Below, piece after piece: positions 11,270 to 23,939 of a DNA stretch of 64,000 nucleotides (its first letter is position 1; each line of letters opens with the position of its first letter). The notes under the pieces are model-generated. The model saw only the letters and a list, made by a program, of their open reading frames with translations. It was not told the origin of the DNA and made no database searches. The stretch covers positions 1-64,000 of the forward strand of contig JAAEAF010003090.1 of assembly GCA_011037195.1 (NCBI GenBank). Direction: 5' to 3'. The stretch comes from Triatoma infestans (lineage: Eukaryota > Arthropoda > Insecta > Hemiptera > Reduviidae). A program made the position numbers and the translations under genes.

Positions 11270-12710
11270 GGGGATCCCTAAAACTTATATTTCCGGTGAA
11301 AAAGCTTAATTTGGAAAATCTGGCACGATCATAACATTTCCTGTTACCCTTACCCCACAATTTTGACAGGGCGAAAACAGTGGCACTTTTTAGGATAATA
11401 ACGTGCCACGTTTAAATGAGCGCCTTAAGATAAGTAGGGGTAGTCCGTATCATCTTTATCCTCGTTAGGTCATTTGGAGCAAAAATAGACGTGCAGCATT
11501 GCAATGTTCCAGCTCTTAAAAGAAAACCCAGTAAGATAGTTGGTTCATAGATACTGGGCAGTAAGACGTCAAATGGTTGTCATGCCGACGGTGGCTAAAA
11601 ATCTAGTTTGAAACACTCGCACACACAGATTTAAGTGATAAATTTTTACTTCAAAGTTATCATTTTTACTAAATGTTTGCTTGTCTTCAATTTGGATATC
11701 GATTATTGGAAAGAAAATTTAAACTTAATAAAATGACTTTTTTTGAGGAAACCATACACCCCCTCCCCCCTCACCAACCACTCGAAACTTCTTTAAATAA
11801 ATTCGCACTGAAAAAAGTTCCGAATAAAAGTGATAGGTGTCTCTGTATTCCACAGTTAGTGTTACAAATTTAAATGAAATACGTTACCGTTTTAATTGGG
11901 ATAAAATCGTAGATAACGTCAGTAAAAACGCACTTCCGCTCGGCCGATTTTTTTTAAAACTCAGAATTTAGGCAATACATTAAATGCTAATTAATATTAT
12001 TTAGATGATAGAATTGTCTAATAAACTAAAATAACACTTTAGAGGAAAACCTAACCCCACCCTCTCCCCCAAAAGTGCCCTTAAATGAATTTTTTCGGAA
12101 AAATGTTTCAAATAAAAGTTGTAGCTCTTTGCATGTGTAGTTGGTATTCCAAGTTTAAAGAAAATCGTTGGAGCCGTTTTCGAGAAAATCACAAAAAGCT
12201 GAAAAATCTATTAGTAAAGTGGCACTTCCGGTAAACCTATTTTCTCCAAATTTGGAATTCTAGTAACGCTTTTTATGTATATTAATATTATGTAGATAGT
12301 AAAATCATATATTATAATGAAGTGGTACTTTAGGGGACACCATGACGCTACTATTGCCTCAAATCCCCCTAAAATCAATTTTACGAAGTTTAAAAACAAT
12401 TTTTGGGGGCTATTTGCGAGAAAATGACAAAAAACTACAAAAACAACAAATGTATTCAGTAAAGTGGTACACTTCCGGTTGATGAATTTAACCCAATATT
12501 TTCGTGTGTGATGATGCGATGGTAGTTCCTAAATGGAAGACCCAAATTGTTAGTTTCTTGCGTACTTTAAACACATACACTGATTACGTTAAGAACACTT
12601 TTTTTTGTATTCAGGATGACCCCAAATACATGTATTTCCGATGAAAACGCAATGTCAATTAAAATCTGATAGGTTCACAAACTACGGCTCACAGACACAC
12701 ACACACACAC
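11270..12710 (-). repeat. ACCGGAAGT-family modules, minus strand
   Basis: Several reversed modules are chained, with complements of accggaagt at about 11932, 12224 and 12472. The 'acaaaagtgatag' and 'aaataaaagttgtagctcttt' blocks recur. Between 11340 and 11830 the sequence is too diverged to place. Confidence 0.65.
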
Positions 12711-12879
12711 TAATTACTCTGGAAACTTTTTTGATCCGCGTAATTTGATTAAACAAAGTTTTTTTTTTTTTATAAAAATCAGTTGACCGCAAGAACGACT
12801 TAATTCAACAGTTATTTATTTATTTATTTTTTTTCAGTTTTCTGCAATTATCTCCATCAATATTATAAATTCATATAAA

Positions 12880-13055
12880 CAAAATTGCAGAGCATTAAAT
12901 TTACTACAATTTATGTCCTGAACTATTTTTCGCTACGACCCCTCCTAAGGATGATTTATGCAAAAAATGTAAACTGAAGAAAGTTACCGCTGTATATTTT
13001 GGCTCATAACATGGTATTGTATTAATTCTATACGAAAAAATACATACACTCACCG
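12880..13055 (-). repeat. Single copy of the 168-bp satellite unit
   Basis: The reverse complement matches the tandem unit at 41190-42440. The shared blocks are 'ataaattcatataaacaaaattg', 'actacaatttatgtcctgaactatttttcgctacga', and 'ccgctgtatattttggctcataac'. It lies directly beside the left side of the Tc1 relic. Confidence 0.75.
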
Positions 13056-13379
13056 GCAGAAAATTCCGGCCACTTAAAAAAATTACATGTAATAAATAAT
13101 ATATATAGTGTGGTCTCTGTTTTCACCAGTTATTTCGTTTTGGGCGATTAATAGTTAACATTTTTAGAGTGAATTGGGGACTGTACATTACACTGGTGGT
13201 ATACACAAAAAATTAAATAAATCAAAAATGTTTACGCAGTTTGTGTTCATTTATTATCAATTTTATTTATTCTTATTCAGTTCGAATTGATTTTTTATTT
13301 GCTTTAACTTCCGCTTTAGCTTGTTCCCTTGAATAAGAAAATTAAAAAATTAAAAATTCGAATTTCATAATGCCCCTTA

Positions 13380-14344
13380 GTGTCGAGGATTGTAGCATAT
13401 AATGCCCCTAATGTCGCACGTGCTGTAGCACTTATTGATGACGGCCACTCCATCAGATATGCAGCCATTACTATTGGTGTTCCCTACCAAACTCTGCGAG
13501 ATGCAGTGCAGGTTACAGAGAAACAGGTTCATACTCAAAAAGGCCAGGCTCAGGGCGTCCAAGGGCCAATTGAACTGCGGGACGACCATTTTTTGACACT
13601 GACAGTTTTACGAAATCGTCATCTGTCAGCTGTTGAAGTAGTTTCATAGCCTGCAAGATGTTCGAGGAGTTTAAATTTCTGAGAGAACAGCTCGAAGGAG
13701 AATGGAATGAGCAAGGTTTTGATGGCTTCTCGCCCCTACAAGAGGGCCAGAACAAACCAGGGAGCACTAAATTTCTCACCTTGAGTTTGCTCAGCAATAC
13801 ATCAATTGGCCTATTGAGCAAGTGGGCAAGTGTATTGTTTACTGACGAGTCCCTGATTTGCCTTAAGCGCTCAGATGGCCGTCAATGAGTGTGGAGGAGT
13901 AGAGGTGAGAGATTTGCACAATGCAATTTTGTTCTCACTATGCCTTTCCAACAAGGCTCTCTGATAGTTTGTGCAGGTATCAGTTCACAAAGACGTACGG
14001 AGTTAGTGATCGTTCGAGGAGATTCTATGACTGTTGCCCAGTATTTAGCGGATATATTGCAAGTACATGTGGTCCCTATCATGCCGGAGGTAGGTGAGAA
14101 GTTTGTGCTAATCACGGTAACGCTCGTCCACACACAGCCCACACAGTGCAGCCCTTTCTTAATAACCATAATATTTGACTTCCTAAACTGGTCTGCCCGT
14201 TCCCTTCACTTAAATTCTATAGGGCATCTATGGGATATGCTTGGAAGACGGATAAGAGATCGTAGAGTACTTGCTGGGACGCTTCAGGAGCTAGAAATGG
14301 CAATTCAAGACGAAATAAAAAATCCAGATTCACTTTTTTTTTAA
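13380..14344 (+). pseudogene. Tc1-family transposase, inactivated
   Basis: The transposase would bind element ends and catalyse cut-and-paste movement. The N-terminal helix-turn-helix region (13380-13520) reads A-V-A-L-I-D-D-G-H-S-I-R-Y-A-A. The first catalytic Asp lies in F-T-D-E-S near 13840. The second motif survives as N-A-R-P-H-T after a deletion removed the Asp codon (about 14115). The third motif is S-L-H-L-N-S-I-G-H-L-W-D, so the usual Glu is Gly. Stops and at least two frameshifts break the frame. A possible left terminal repeat lies near 13048 (cactcaccggcagaaaattc); a degenerate partner may lie near 14480. The gene is dead on two catalytic grounds. Confidence 0.85.
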
Positions 14345-14479
14345 TTAATTATTTTAAATTTCATATATAATACTATTTATTTGTTTTATTTTGAAAATCA
14401 GTTAACCTATAAAACGTTATGGAACGATAAAAATTATTAAAACAACATGAAAACTATACACAGAAATAGTAAATTTTGC

Positions 14480-14784
14480 AAGTGGTAGAATTCTATTAAA
14501 TTCATTACAAAAATATAATTCATAAATCGAAATTGTTCTTGCAACACTGTAATGCACCAAATATTTCAATTAAATTGTGCAATAACGCGCTCTATTGAGA
14601 TTGTAGCCAAACTATCTACTCTAGCCTTTTGTCATTGTTATACGCAGATACGTCTTGAACAAAATGTGTTTTCTCTGCACTCGCAACGGGTAACCGGCAA
14701 AGTTAATTCTAAGCGTAATGAATAAATCTGGTAAGAGATAATGTAAGATTATTCGCTACAATAAATTCTTACAAATCTTCTAGA
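14480..14784. other. No feature recognised
   Basis: AT-rich sequence between the Tc1 relic and the second-family foldback element. I see no gene, RNA or repeat match. Confidence 0.3.
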
Positions 14785-14997
14785 TATTTATCCATCGTAG
14801 CATTGCATATTTCTCACTTATTCCTGACCGGTTTCAGATTTTCATCTATCATCAGAGTAAATTTATTTTAAGTGCGTGTCTTTTACACTCGACATTTGTT
14901 GGCATCTTGATTTTAAATGCGGGTTTACACTGACAATGAAATCCAAAACCAGTCAGGAATAAGAGATAAATAATGCATGCTACGACAGATAAAATAC
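14785..14997 (-). mobile_element. Hammerhead foldback element, second family
   Basis: The arms 14785-14860 and about 14930-14997 are inverted (tatttatccatcgtagcat against atgcatgctacgacagataa). The left arm holds an intact hammerhead motif on the minus strand. The right-arm counterpart is degraded (ctgacaa, stem II lost). A partial second copy is at 26505-26590. Confidence 0.75.
14820..14860 (-). ncRNA. Hammerhead ribozyme motif, second family
   Basis: On the minus strand: CTGATGA (14855 down to 14849), an extra T (14848), stem II AGAT/ATCT with a GAAA loop, GAAA (14835-14832), then ACC-GGT stem III ending in GTC with predicted cleavage after 14826. Stem I is short (CT / AG, then mismatches), so it is weaker than in family 1. 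Confidence 0.68.
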
Positions 14998-15064
14998 CCG
15001 AGAAGTTATCCTGCATTGCCGTACCCATCCACACATAAACAAAATTTGAGAAATTCGCTGTTCT

Positions 15065-16040
15065 GAAACACTCACACAATTTTCATTCACTGCAGTTTAT
15101 AAAATTTTAACACGACAAAATTTTATCATTAGTATACCCAAAATTTTTATCAAAATTCGTCCGGTGATTTTTTTATGGAGAAAATCGGGAAAACTGAAAA
15201 AAAACTGTTCAGTTAAAAACGCACTTCCGGTTTTACTAATTTTTTTTATCTTGAAATTCGGGAATTTTGGCAATCTATTTATTGCTAATTATTTTTGTTT
15301 AGATGATAAAATTGTATAATCCAACTATGACAGCACGTTAAGACGAACACATAACCTCGAGAGCACCCTTATATGAGTTTACCCGGGAGAAGTGTTTGAA
15401 ACAAAAGTTGTAGCTCTTTATATGTGTAGTCCACATACTTAGTTTAAAGAAAATCGTTGGAGCCATTTTTTTGAGAAAAATAGCACAATACATAAAAAAG
15501 TACTTTTCAGTAAAAACACCACTTCCGGTCATCGGATTTTCTTCAAACTCAAAATTTCAACATTATAGTTAATTCTAATTAATATTATATAGATGTTAGA
15601 ATTGTTTAATCAACTGAAATAGCACTTTAGAGGAAAACTTAATCCTTACCTCTGCCCTAAAAGTGCCCTTAATTGACTTTACCCAGAGAAATGTTTCAAA
15701 TAAAAGTTGTAGCTCTTTGTATGTGTAGTTGATGTATAAAATTTGAAGAAAATCATTGCAGCCGTTTCCGGGAAAATCACAAAAAAAAAAAATAAATAAA
15801 TAAATCAGTAGTGGCACTTCCGCTTGTACGACGATTTTTCACGAAAAACTTATTCTCAGTATCTCCTGGGTAGCAATATAATGAAATATTAAGTTTGAAC
15901 ATTTTTGAGTTATGCTGTCCTCTACATACACGCACACAAAAATTGCTAAAAACCACTTTTTTGGACTCAGGGGACCTCAAAACGTGTATTTCCGGTGAAA
16001 ACTCGATACAGAAAAATTTAACACGATTAGAGAAAATCCA
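15065..16040 (-). repeat. ACCGGAAGT-family repeat copy, near full length
   Basis: Reversed copy: terminal 'aaacactcacac' near 15065, modules with complements of accggaagt at about 15225, 15522 and 15820, then the head block 'tttccggtgaaaactcgata' near 15990 and 'aacacgatta'. It meets the next copy head to head. Confidence 0.78.
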
Positions 16041-16171
16041 AATATATTATTTTCTTTTACTCCCTAGTAACAAACAGGAAATATTATTGTAATCATGGCA
16101 AATTTTCGATATCGAGTTTACACCGGAAATAACACGTTTTATGGTCCTCTGAGTCCAAAAAAGTGGTGTAG

Positions 16172-16213
<42 letters not shown>

Positions 16214-16825
16214 CTAACAACACAGTTTCAAAAACAAAACAAAAAAAACAAAACGCAGAAAATTGTTGATATTCTTATTTGGGTACCCAACTTTGGAGGG
16301 GGAGGGGGACTTATTTGTCAAAATTCCTCAACCGGAAGTACCACTTTACTGAATATAAATTTTTTTTTTTTTTTCAGTTTTCTGCTAATTTTTCTCAAAA
16401 AATGGCACCAACGATTTTCTTTAAACTAAGTGTGCAAACACACATATAAACAAATTCACAACTTTTTTTTGGAATATTTTTCCGAATAAAATCATTTAAG
16501 GAGGCATTTTGGGGTGAGGGGTTAGGTTAGGTTACCCTCTTACGTGCTATCCTTAGTTGTTTTTACAATTCCACAAATCTAAACAAAATTAATTACAAAT
16601 AAATAATCGGTTAAATATTATGAGTTTCAAGAAAAAACAAAAAAAAGTATAAAACCGGAAGTGTGTTTTTAACTGAACAATTTTGGCGATTTTTCACTAT
16701 AAAAACATCGACGAATTTCATTAAATTTGGGTATAACTAACTATAATGTTTATCAGTTAAATTTTGTAAACTGCCGTAAAGAGGAAGTTGTGTGAGTGTT
16801 TCACACCAGATTTTTTTTTTTTTTT
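16041..16825 (+). repeat. ACCGGAAGT-family repeat copy
   Basis: Forward copy from the 'cttttactccctagtaa' end, with a pure (GT)n run at 16171-16209 inside the head, accggaagt at about 16331 and 16655, and the complete terminal hairpin 'tgtgtgagtgtttcacacca' near 16788 plus a long T run. Confidence 0.8.
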
Positions 16826-16829
16826 TTTT

Positions 16830-17570
16830 TTTTTAATTGTTAAATTATTGTCGAGAAGTGTAAGTCCACTGAATTAATTTTTAGTAATATACAAATTGAT
16901 AAAATAGAAAAGAAATTTAAGAAATACACAATAATAAATTCTGTACTTACATAGATAAGCAAATTAAACCTTTTTAGCGGGAAAATTATACGTAGTATAA
17001 CCTGGACGGAAATGCTGAGGGAGTGTACACTGGGACCAGACTGTTATAAACAAGCCCTTGTATATTATGTTACCGGTGTGCATGGACAGAAGGGGCGGTA
17101 CCCAGACTATCTCCCCACTCTTCTATCAGAGGCCGCCCCCGCGCAAACCGCCTTCATTTACCGCCTCTGTCTTAAAAATAAAAGTATTCTAAAAAAAAAA
17201 AAACATCGTCTCAACAATGTTTCCCTTATTTTCTTTAATTAACTATTCCGATAAATATTTATCCCAATCGCGGTCGCCATCAATCATTTCACATTATTTT
17301 AATTTTACTTCCTGTTAGTGTAAAAAAACGGTTCCAACGATTTTCTTCAAACATCGTAAGATCTTACATTACATAAACACCTACCACTTTTATTTGGTAC
17401 ATTTTCCTGGAAACTGGATTTTTTGGGGATCCTTCTGGGGGAAAGGGGGTCACATTTACGTTATGCTTTATACTCTAAAATACCATGAGGGTAAAATATA
17501 CGGTTATGCCACTAAAATAAAATTAATGTACATTAAGAATACCTAGTTTTATAATTTCCATAATTAGTCC
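16830..17570. other. Spacer with a GC-richer island and one repeat module
   Basis: About 16998-17175 is GC-rich relative to its flanks and gives a short open frame with no family resemblance. A diverged repeat module lies at 17315-17520. No gene is supported. Confidence 0.35.
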
Positions 17571-17574
17571 TTTT

Positions 17575-18265
17575 TACCTTCTCTTACTCCTAGTAAGAGG
17601 AAGTATTGAAATCGTTCAAATTTTCGATATTGAGTTTTCATCGGAAATATCCGTTTTGAAGGTCCCCTGAAGTCCAAAAAAAGTGGTTTTTAGAAATGGT
17701 TCTGGGTGTGTGTATGGAACAGCATAGCTCCAAAACGAAAAACCGTAGAAAGTTGAACCTTGATACTACGTTTAAGTATCACCATGGGATCTGACAGTGG
17801 GTCATCTGTCAAAATTCCTCAACCGGAAGTACCCCTTTACTAGTTGTTTTTATTACGTTTTTGCGATTTTCTCAAAAATTGCTCCGATGATTTTCTTTAA
17901 ATTTTTTATAACAACTACACATACAAAGAGCTCAAAACTTTTATTTAAAACATTTCTCTGGGAAAATTGATTTAAGGAGAGTTATGGGGCAGGGGGTGGG
18001 GTTAGGTTTTTATCTAAAGTGCTATCATAGTTGATTATACAATTCTATCATCCAAACAAAATTAATTAGAAATAAATAGATGGGCAAAATTCCGAGTTTC
18101 AAGGAAATTAGTAAACCGGAAATGCCCTTTTACTGAACAGTTTTTTCAGTTTTCAACGAATTTCACTAAATTTGGTACACAAACTATAAAATTTGTCAAT
18201 TATAATTTTGGGAACTGCAGTAAGAGAATGTTGTGTGAGTGTTCCACAAAAGAATTTTTTTTTTT
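17575..18265 (+). repeat. ACCGGAAGT-family repeat copy
   Basis: Both ends are recognisable: 'ctcttactcctagtaagag' hairpin at about 17580 and 'gttgtgtgagtgttccaca' plus T run at about 18228. It holds accggaagt modules near 17820 and 18113 but lacks one internal module, so it is shorter than the 38243 copy. Confidence 0.85.
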
Positions 18266-18324
18266 TTTGAAAAAAATTTGTACAGATACAAACATACAGG
18301 ACTACTCCGTCAATCATTGCTCTT

Positions 18325-19295
18325 TCACACTCCAGGAGATTCCTAGTAAGAGGAAGTATTGTAATCGTGCCAAATTTTCGATATCGAATATTTATCGGAA
18401 ATATCCATTTCGAGGTCTGCTGAGTCCAACAAAAGTGGTTTTTAGAAAATGGTCTGTGTGTGTGTGTGTTTGTATGTATGTATGTGAACAGCATAGCTCA
18501 AAAACGAAAAATCGTAGAAAGTTCAAACTTGATATTCCGTTTAGGTACGTTATCTGTCAAAATTCCTCAACCGTAATACCACTTTACGTTTTATTTACTT
18601 TTTTTTTTGCGATTTTTCTCAAAAACGACTCTGACGATTTTCTAAAACTTATACTCAACACACATACAAAGAGCTCAACTTTTTATTTCAAACATTTCTT
18701 CCGGCAATTAATTTAAGAGCAGTTTTGGGGGAGGGTGGGGTGAGGTTTTCCTCTGAAGTGTTTTTCAGTTTATTATCCAATTCGTATCTAAACTAAATAA
18801 TATTAATTAAATTAACACTCTGTGTTGGAATTGTCCCGAGTTTGAATAAACAATCAAATGACCGGAAGTGTTTTTTTTACTGAAATGTAATTTTCAGTTT
18901 CTCATATTTTCTCAAAAATAGCTCCGACGATTTTCTTTAAACTTGGTATATCAATTACACATACAAAGAGCTACAACTTTTATTTAAAACATTTTTCTAG
19001 GAAAATTCATTTAATGGCACTTTTATGGGAAGGATGGGGGTTATGTTTTTCTCTAAAGTGCTATCATAATTGATTATACAATCCTACCATCGAAACAAAA
19101 TTGATTAGAAATAAATAGATGGCCAAAATTCCGAGTTTCAAGAAAATTGGTAAACCGGAAGTGCGTTTTGACTGAACAGTTATTTCCGCCGAATTCCATT
19201 ATATTTGGTACACAAAACTGTAACATTTGCCAATCAGGTGCAATTTTGAAAACTAGAGTAAGAGAAAGTTGTGTTGTGTTTTACACCAGATTTTT
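18325..19295 (+). repeat. ACCGGAAGT-family repeat copy, full length
   Basis: It starts at about 18340 with 'cctagtaagaggaagtattg', runs through the accgg head, (GT)n segment and three modules (accggaagt near 18859 and 19155), and ends at 'gttgtgttgtgttttacaccaga' near 19270-19292. This copy and the one before it are arranged head to tail. Confidence 0.82.
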
Positions 19296-19379
19296 TTTAA
19301 TACGAAAGTATCAGATAAAAGTAATTACGTTTATATCTGTGCAATGAGCAGTTCAAGTGTTGTCACACATGCCGGCTAA

Positions 19380-20160
19380 GTGATTATTTTCGAATTTGGA
19401 ATTCTAACAATGTTTCTATTGTATATGATTATTATATAGGTGGTTGAACCACACATTGTACTTTAACTGGTACTTATGAGGGAAAGCTTAACGCTAACTG
19501 TTGCCTCCAGAACGTCACCAGAAAAAATTAATAAAAGTGATAGGCAAGTTATGGGTGTAAGTTAATAAAGGAAGCTTAAAGCTAATCCTAGTTTCAAGGT
19601 CCCTTGAGTCTAAAAAACGTGGTTTTTAAGCATAGCTCAAAAATGAAAAATCGTAGCTCATACTAAGAGCTATAATTTTTATTTGAAACATTTTTCTGGG
19701 AAAATTCATTTAAGGGACTTTTGGGGGAGGGGTGGGGGTTAGGTTTCCTCTAAAGTGCTATTTCCGTTTATTATACACTTCTATCATATAAATTATGTTA
19801 ATTAGAATTAGATATGTTGCCAAAATTCCGAGTTGGAAAAAAAAATTGGTTGACCACCGCATCTGACACGAAGGTTTCCGACAAAATCCATCAACCGGAA
19901 GTGCCTCTTTACTAAACTTTTTTTTTCAGTTTTTCGTGATTTTTTTCGAAAATAGTTCCAACGATTTCCTTTAAACTTGGGAATGCTTGCTGCTTAGATA
20001 GAAACGTATCACTTTTATTTGAAACATTTTTTTTCTGAAAAAGTTAATTTTGGAAAGTTTGTGTATGACGGCAGTCAGTAACTGGCCACTGAAATGTCTG
20101 TATTTACTAATCCCCTCACATGATTTTCTCTTACACTGATTAATACCATTTAATTTAAGA
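19380..20160 (+). repeat. Diverged ACCGGAAGT-family modules
   Basis: Fragments in mixed order: a reversed variant at 19390-19560, forward modules at 19600-20060 with accggaagt near 19895. They look like partial, overlapping insertions. Confidence 0.55.
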
Positions 20161-20282
20161 AAGTTTCTTTAAAATTACAAGGTTACAATGTTTAGTTGGG
20201 CTGGCCATAAAAATGGTGGTGGGGATGTTACTTGTATACCTGAGCTGCCTTATGTGGAGCGGTGTATGTCAATACCAACAAA

Positions 20283-21640
20283 GCTTGTGCAAATTTAAAT
20301 TTAAAATAAGTCAAAATTGTGGTCAAGTGAAGCTAACTCTAATGTAGACTGCATTCCCACATAATATTTTCAGACTTATTACATAAAACTATATTAGCTA
20401 TAATGTTCATATTTAGCACACATAGAGAGTATGTAGCTATCTATATTTCTACAAAGTTTCACATCTATACGTTTGGTACGCAAGAAGATATGGCCCCGGA
20501 CAAAGATGTGGTCAAGTTGAAGCTAACTCTAATGTAGACTGTATTCTCCACATATCTGTTTCAGACTTATTACTCACAACTATATTAGCTATAATGTTCA
20601 TATTTAGCACACATATAGAGTACGTAGCTATCTATATTTCTACAAAATTTCAGATCTATACGTTCAGTAGGCAAGAAGATATGTGCCCGTTCAAGTGAAG
20701 CTAACTCTAATGTAGACTGAATTCCCACATAATATTTTCAGACTTATTACTCACAACTATATTAGCTATAATGTTCATATTTAGCACACATATAGAGTAT
20801 GTAGCTATCTATATTTCTACAAAATTTCAGATCTATATGTTCAGTAGGCAAGAAGATATGGCCCCGAACAAAGTTGTGGTCAAGTGAAGCTAACTCTAAT
20901 GTAGACTGTATTCTCCACATATCTGTTTCAGACTTATTACTCATGACTATATTAGCTATAATGTTCATATTTAGCACACATATAGAGTATGTAGCTATCT
21001 ATATTTCTACAAAATTTCAGATCTATACGTTCATAGGCAAGAAGATATGAACCGGACAAAGTTGTGGTCAAGTGAAGCTAACTCTAATGTAGACTGTATT
21101 CTCCACATATCTGTTTCAGACTTATTACTCAAACTATATTAGCTATAATGTTCATATTTAGCACACATATAGAGTATGTAGCTATCTATATTTCTACAAA
21201 ATTTCAGATCTATACGTTAGTAGGCAAGAAGATATGGACCCGAACAAAGTTGTGGTCAAGTGAAGCTAACTCTAATGTAGACTGTATTCTCCACATATCT
21301 GTTTCAGACTTATTACTCAATACTATATTAGCTATAATGTTCATATTTAGCACACATAGAGAGTATGTAGCTATCTATATTTCTACAAAGTTTCACATCT
21401 ATACGTTTAGTAGGCAAGAAGATATGGCCCCGGACAAAGATGTGGTCAAGTTGAAGCTAACTCTAATGTAGACTGTATTCTCCACATATTGTTTCAGACT
21501 TATTACTCACAACTATATTAGCTATAATGTTCATATTTAGCACACATATAGAGTATGTAGCTGTCTATATTCCTATAAACTTTCAAATCTACAGGTTGAG
21601 TAGAATAGAAGATATGGACCCGGGACAAAGATGAATATAC
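20283..21640 (+). repeat. 189-bp tandem satellite, about seven copies
   Basis: The landmark 'gaagctaactctaatgtaga' recurs at 20329, 20519, 20697, 20886, 21074, 21262 and 21453, giving periods of 190, 178, 189, 188, 188 and 191. Units contain 'tattagctataatgttcata', 'tagcacacata' and 'gtaggcaagaagatatg'. Copies are highly alike, and the first and last units are more diverged. The short frames across it are periodic artefacts. Confidence 0.95.
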
Positions 21641-22050
21641 CATAATATAATTAGAAACTAGTAGGTGTTAAAAATTAAGCACACAATACGTGATGCCGAA
21701 GCCCACTGACTGGAGACAGAGACCCTTCTACTATCGACCGAAGATTTTTCCATGAGGGAAGTTACAAATCCGCACCCTAAGGGTCGTGTTATTTTTTTTT
21801 TCTATATATCCTCACCCCCAGGGAGCCCAAAGGGTGTGCTAAGGGTTGCTATGGAGATGGCAATCCACCCCCTACAACTTTTTCAAGAAGACACTACCGC
21901 AAGTAGAAATGAGCCCAGTCTACCTAATGGAACAAAAAGATTGCCACTGAATCATCAGCGAGCATTAATTTTTAATTAATTTATTTAATTTTAGTTACTC
22001 GAACGAATTTTTTGTTTTCGCAGTGAGTCGTGTTCGAGTAAAATTCTAAA
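21641..22050. other. Unassigned spacer
   Basis: It includes 'agggttgctatggagatggcaatccacccc' near 21843, which shares the gggttgctatgg core with the inverted repeat at 3010. No gene is supported. Confidence 0.3.
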
Positions 22051-22610
22051 AAAATGGAATAGGAAATACGACTTTCACTTTTTCCGCTCATTTATTTTAA
22101 CCATTTTGCAGGGAAAATTACTTTTTTGGGTAGTTCTTGGAGGAATAGTAGCGATATGCTTTCCTCTAATGTGCTATTTCAGTTTATTACACAATTCTAT
22201 CATCTATATAATATTAATTAGCATTAAATATGTTGCCTAAATTTTGGGTTTGAAGAAAATCGGTCAAGCGGAAGTGCGTTTTCACTGACGTTATTTCATT
22301 TTTCTACGATTTTATCCTATTAAAACGGTGACGGATTTCATTTAAATTTGTTACACTAACTGTGGATTACAGAGACCTATCACTTTTATTGGGAACTTTA
22401 GAAGTTTTGAGTGGTTGGGGGAGCGTGTATGGTTTCCTCAAAAAAAGTTATTTTATTAAGTTTAGATTTTCCAATAATTAATATCGAAATTGAAGACAAG
22501 CAAATATTCAGTAAAAATTATGAGTTTGAATCTGTTTAAACTCATTTAAATATGTTTAAACTGCAGTAAGAGAAAGTCGTGTGAGTGTTTCACACCAGAT
22601 TTTTTTGCCA
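22050..22610 (+). repeat. ACCGGAAGT-family repeat, 3' part
   Basis: Modules with degenerate accggaagt (about 22266) and the complete terminus 'ctgcagtaagagaaagtcgt', hairpin and T run at 22562-22607. Confidence 0.7.
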
Positions 22611-22679
22611 CTGTCGGCATAACAACCATCTGGCGTCTTACTGTCCAATAACTAGTAACCGACGTGTGTGGCTAGATGT

Positions 22680-22845
22680 TGGTGTAGTGGTTATGAGTAT
22701 AGATTTGTAACTAGGAGATCCCCAGTTCGAGTCCCGCGTTTACTAGCAGGTGCTTTCGCTCTCGTCCACGACACCTAATTTTTTCGTAGTTGGACGTTAA
22801 GCCCGCCTGAAAAAGTAGGCATTACTTCACTTTGCTTTACTTTTA
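22680..22845 (+). mobile_element. tRNA-derived SINE, family 2
   Basis: A box tggtgtagtgg (about 22690) and B box gttcgagtc (about 22728), then the body 'cgtccacgacacctaatttttt', 'tagttggacgttaagcccgcctg' and 'cttcactttgcttta'. The body differs from family 1. A second copy is at 32143-32347. Confidence 0.8.
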
Positions 22846-22849
22846 TTAA

Positions 22850-23700
22850 GTTTAGATTCTCTAATTTTCTTCAAACATGATTCTTACTAAATGTTTGCTT
22901 GTCTTCAATTTTATATCAATGGTAGCGATCTAAACTTAATAACATGTCTTGTTTCAGGAAACCATACAGTTCCGCTCCTCCCAAACTTCTTTAAATGAAC
23001 TTGCAGGGGAAAAAGTTCCCAATAAAAGGATAGTCTCTCTGTATTCACAGTTAGTGTAACAAATTTAATGAAATCCGTCACCGTTTTAATGGGATAAAAT
23101 CGTTGAAAACTGAAATGACTTCAGTAAAAAACCTACTTCCGGTCATCTGATTTTTTTTCAAACACGGAATTTCAACAACATATTTAATTCTAATTAATAT
23201 TGTTAACATGATAGAATTGTGTAATAAACTGAAACTAGCACATTACAGGAAAACTTAACCCAATTTCTCCCCCCCAAAAGTGCCCTTAAATGCATTTTCC
23301 CGGAAAAATGTTTCAAATAAAAATTGTAGATCTTTGTATGTGAGGTTGATATATCAACTTTAAAAAAAATCGTTGGAGACATTTTGAAGAAAATCGCAAA
23401 AAAGTGAAGAAAAAACTATTCAGTAAAATGGTACTTCCGGTTGAGGAATTTTGACAGATAACGTACTGCACGGAACCCCATGGTGATGCCTAAACGGGGA
23501 ATATCAAGATGGAAGTTTCTACGATTTTTCGTAACTCAGGAGACCGACCTCAAATTGTGTATTTCCGGTGAAAACTCTATATCGAAAATTTGACATGATT
23601 ACAATACTTTCTCTTACTAGGAGGAACGTAAAAAAAAAAAAAAATCTGATGTGAAACACTCACACGACTTTCCCTTACTCCAATTTAATTGGATTAGAGA
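22850..23700 (-). repeat. ACCGGAAGT-family repeats, minus strand
   Basis: Reversed modules with complements of accggaagt at about 23135 and 23435, the head 'tttccggtgaaaactctata' near 23555, the 'ctcttactagg' hairpin near 23610, then the terminal sequence of another reversed copy (tctgatgtgaaacactcacac) at 23645. Confidence 0.72.
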
Positions 23701-23861
23701 TTTGCTTAGATCATATACTCGCCCAACCTACCTCCTCGTGGGCAAGAATCAAACTAGAGCTATGGACTAATATGCCGTAGCCTATCAGCTAGTTAAGTTT
23801 AAACTGCCACTATAATGGTATTGTGCCAGAGGGCGCCCACTGTGTCCACGCAGGTAATATA

Positions 23862-23903
23862 GATAGATATATATATATATTATAATATATATATATATAT
23901 ATC
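23862..23903. repeat. (TA)n microsatellite
   Basis: A 40-bp run of alternating TA with one slip, ending in a C-rich tract. Confidence 0.9.
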
Positions 23904-23939
23904 CCCCCCACCACTTTTCTTTTATGGCCAGCTAAACTG

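Noticed and set aside
13048..14495. Exact terminal inverted repeats for the Tc1 relic
   Set aside because: A left-end candidate is visible, but the right-end match (aagtggtagaattct near 14478) is too short to support.
18228..18716. 162-codon open frame on the plus strand
   Set aside because: It crosses the junction of two tandem repeat copies, including a T run and a GT run, with no domain signature.
21148..21471. 107-codon open frame
   Set aside because: Internal to the 189-bp satellite; periodic artefact.
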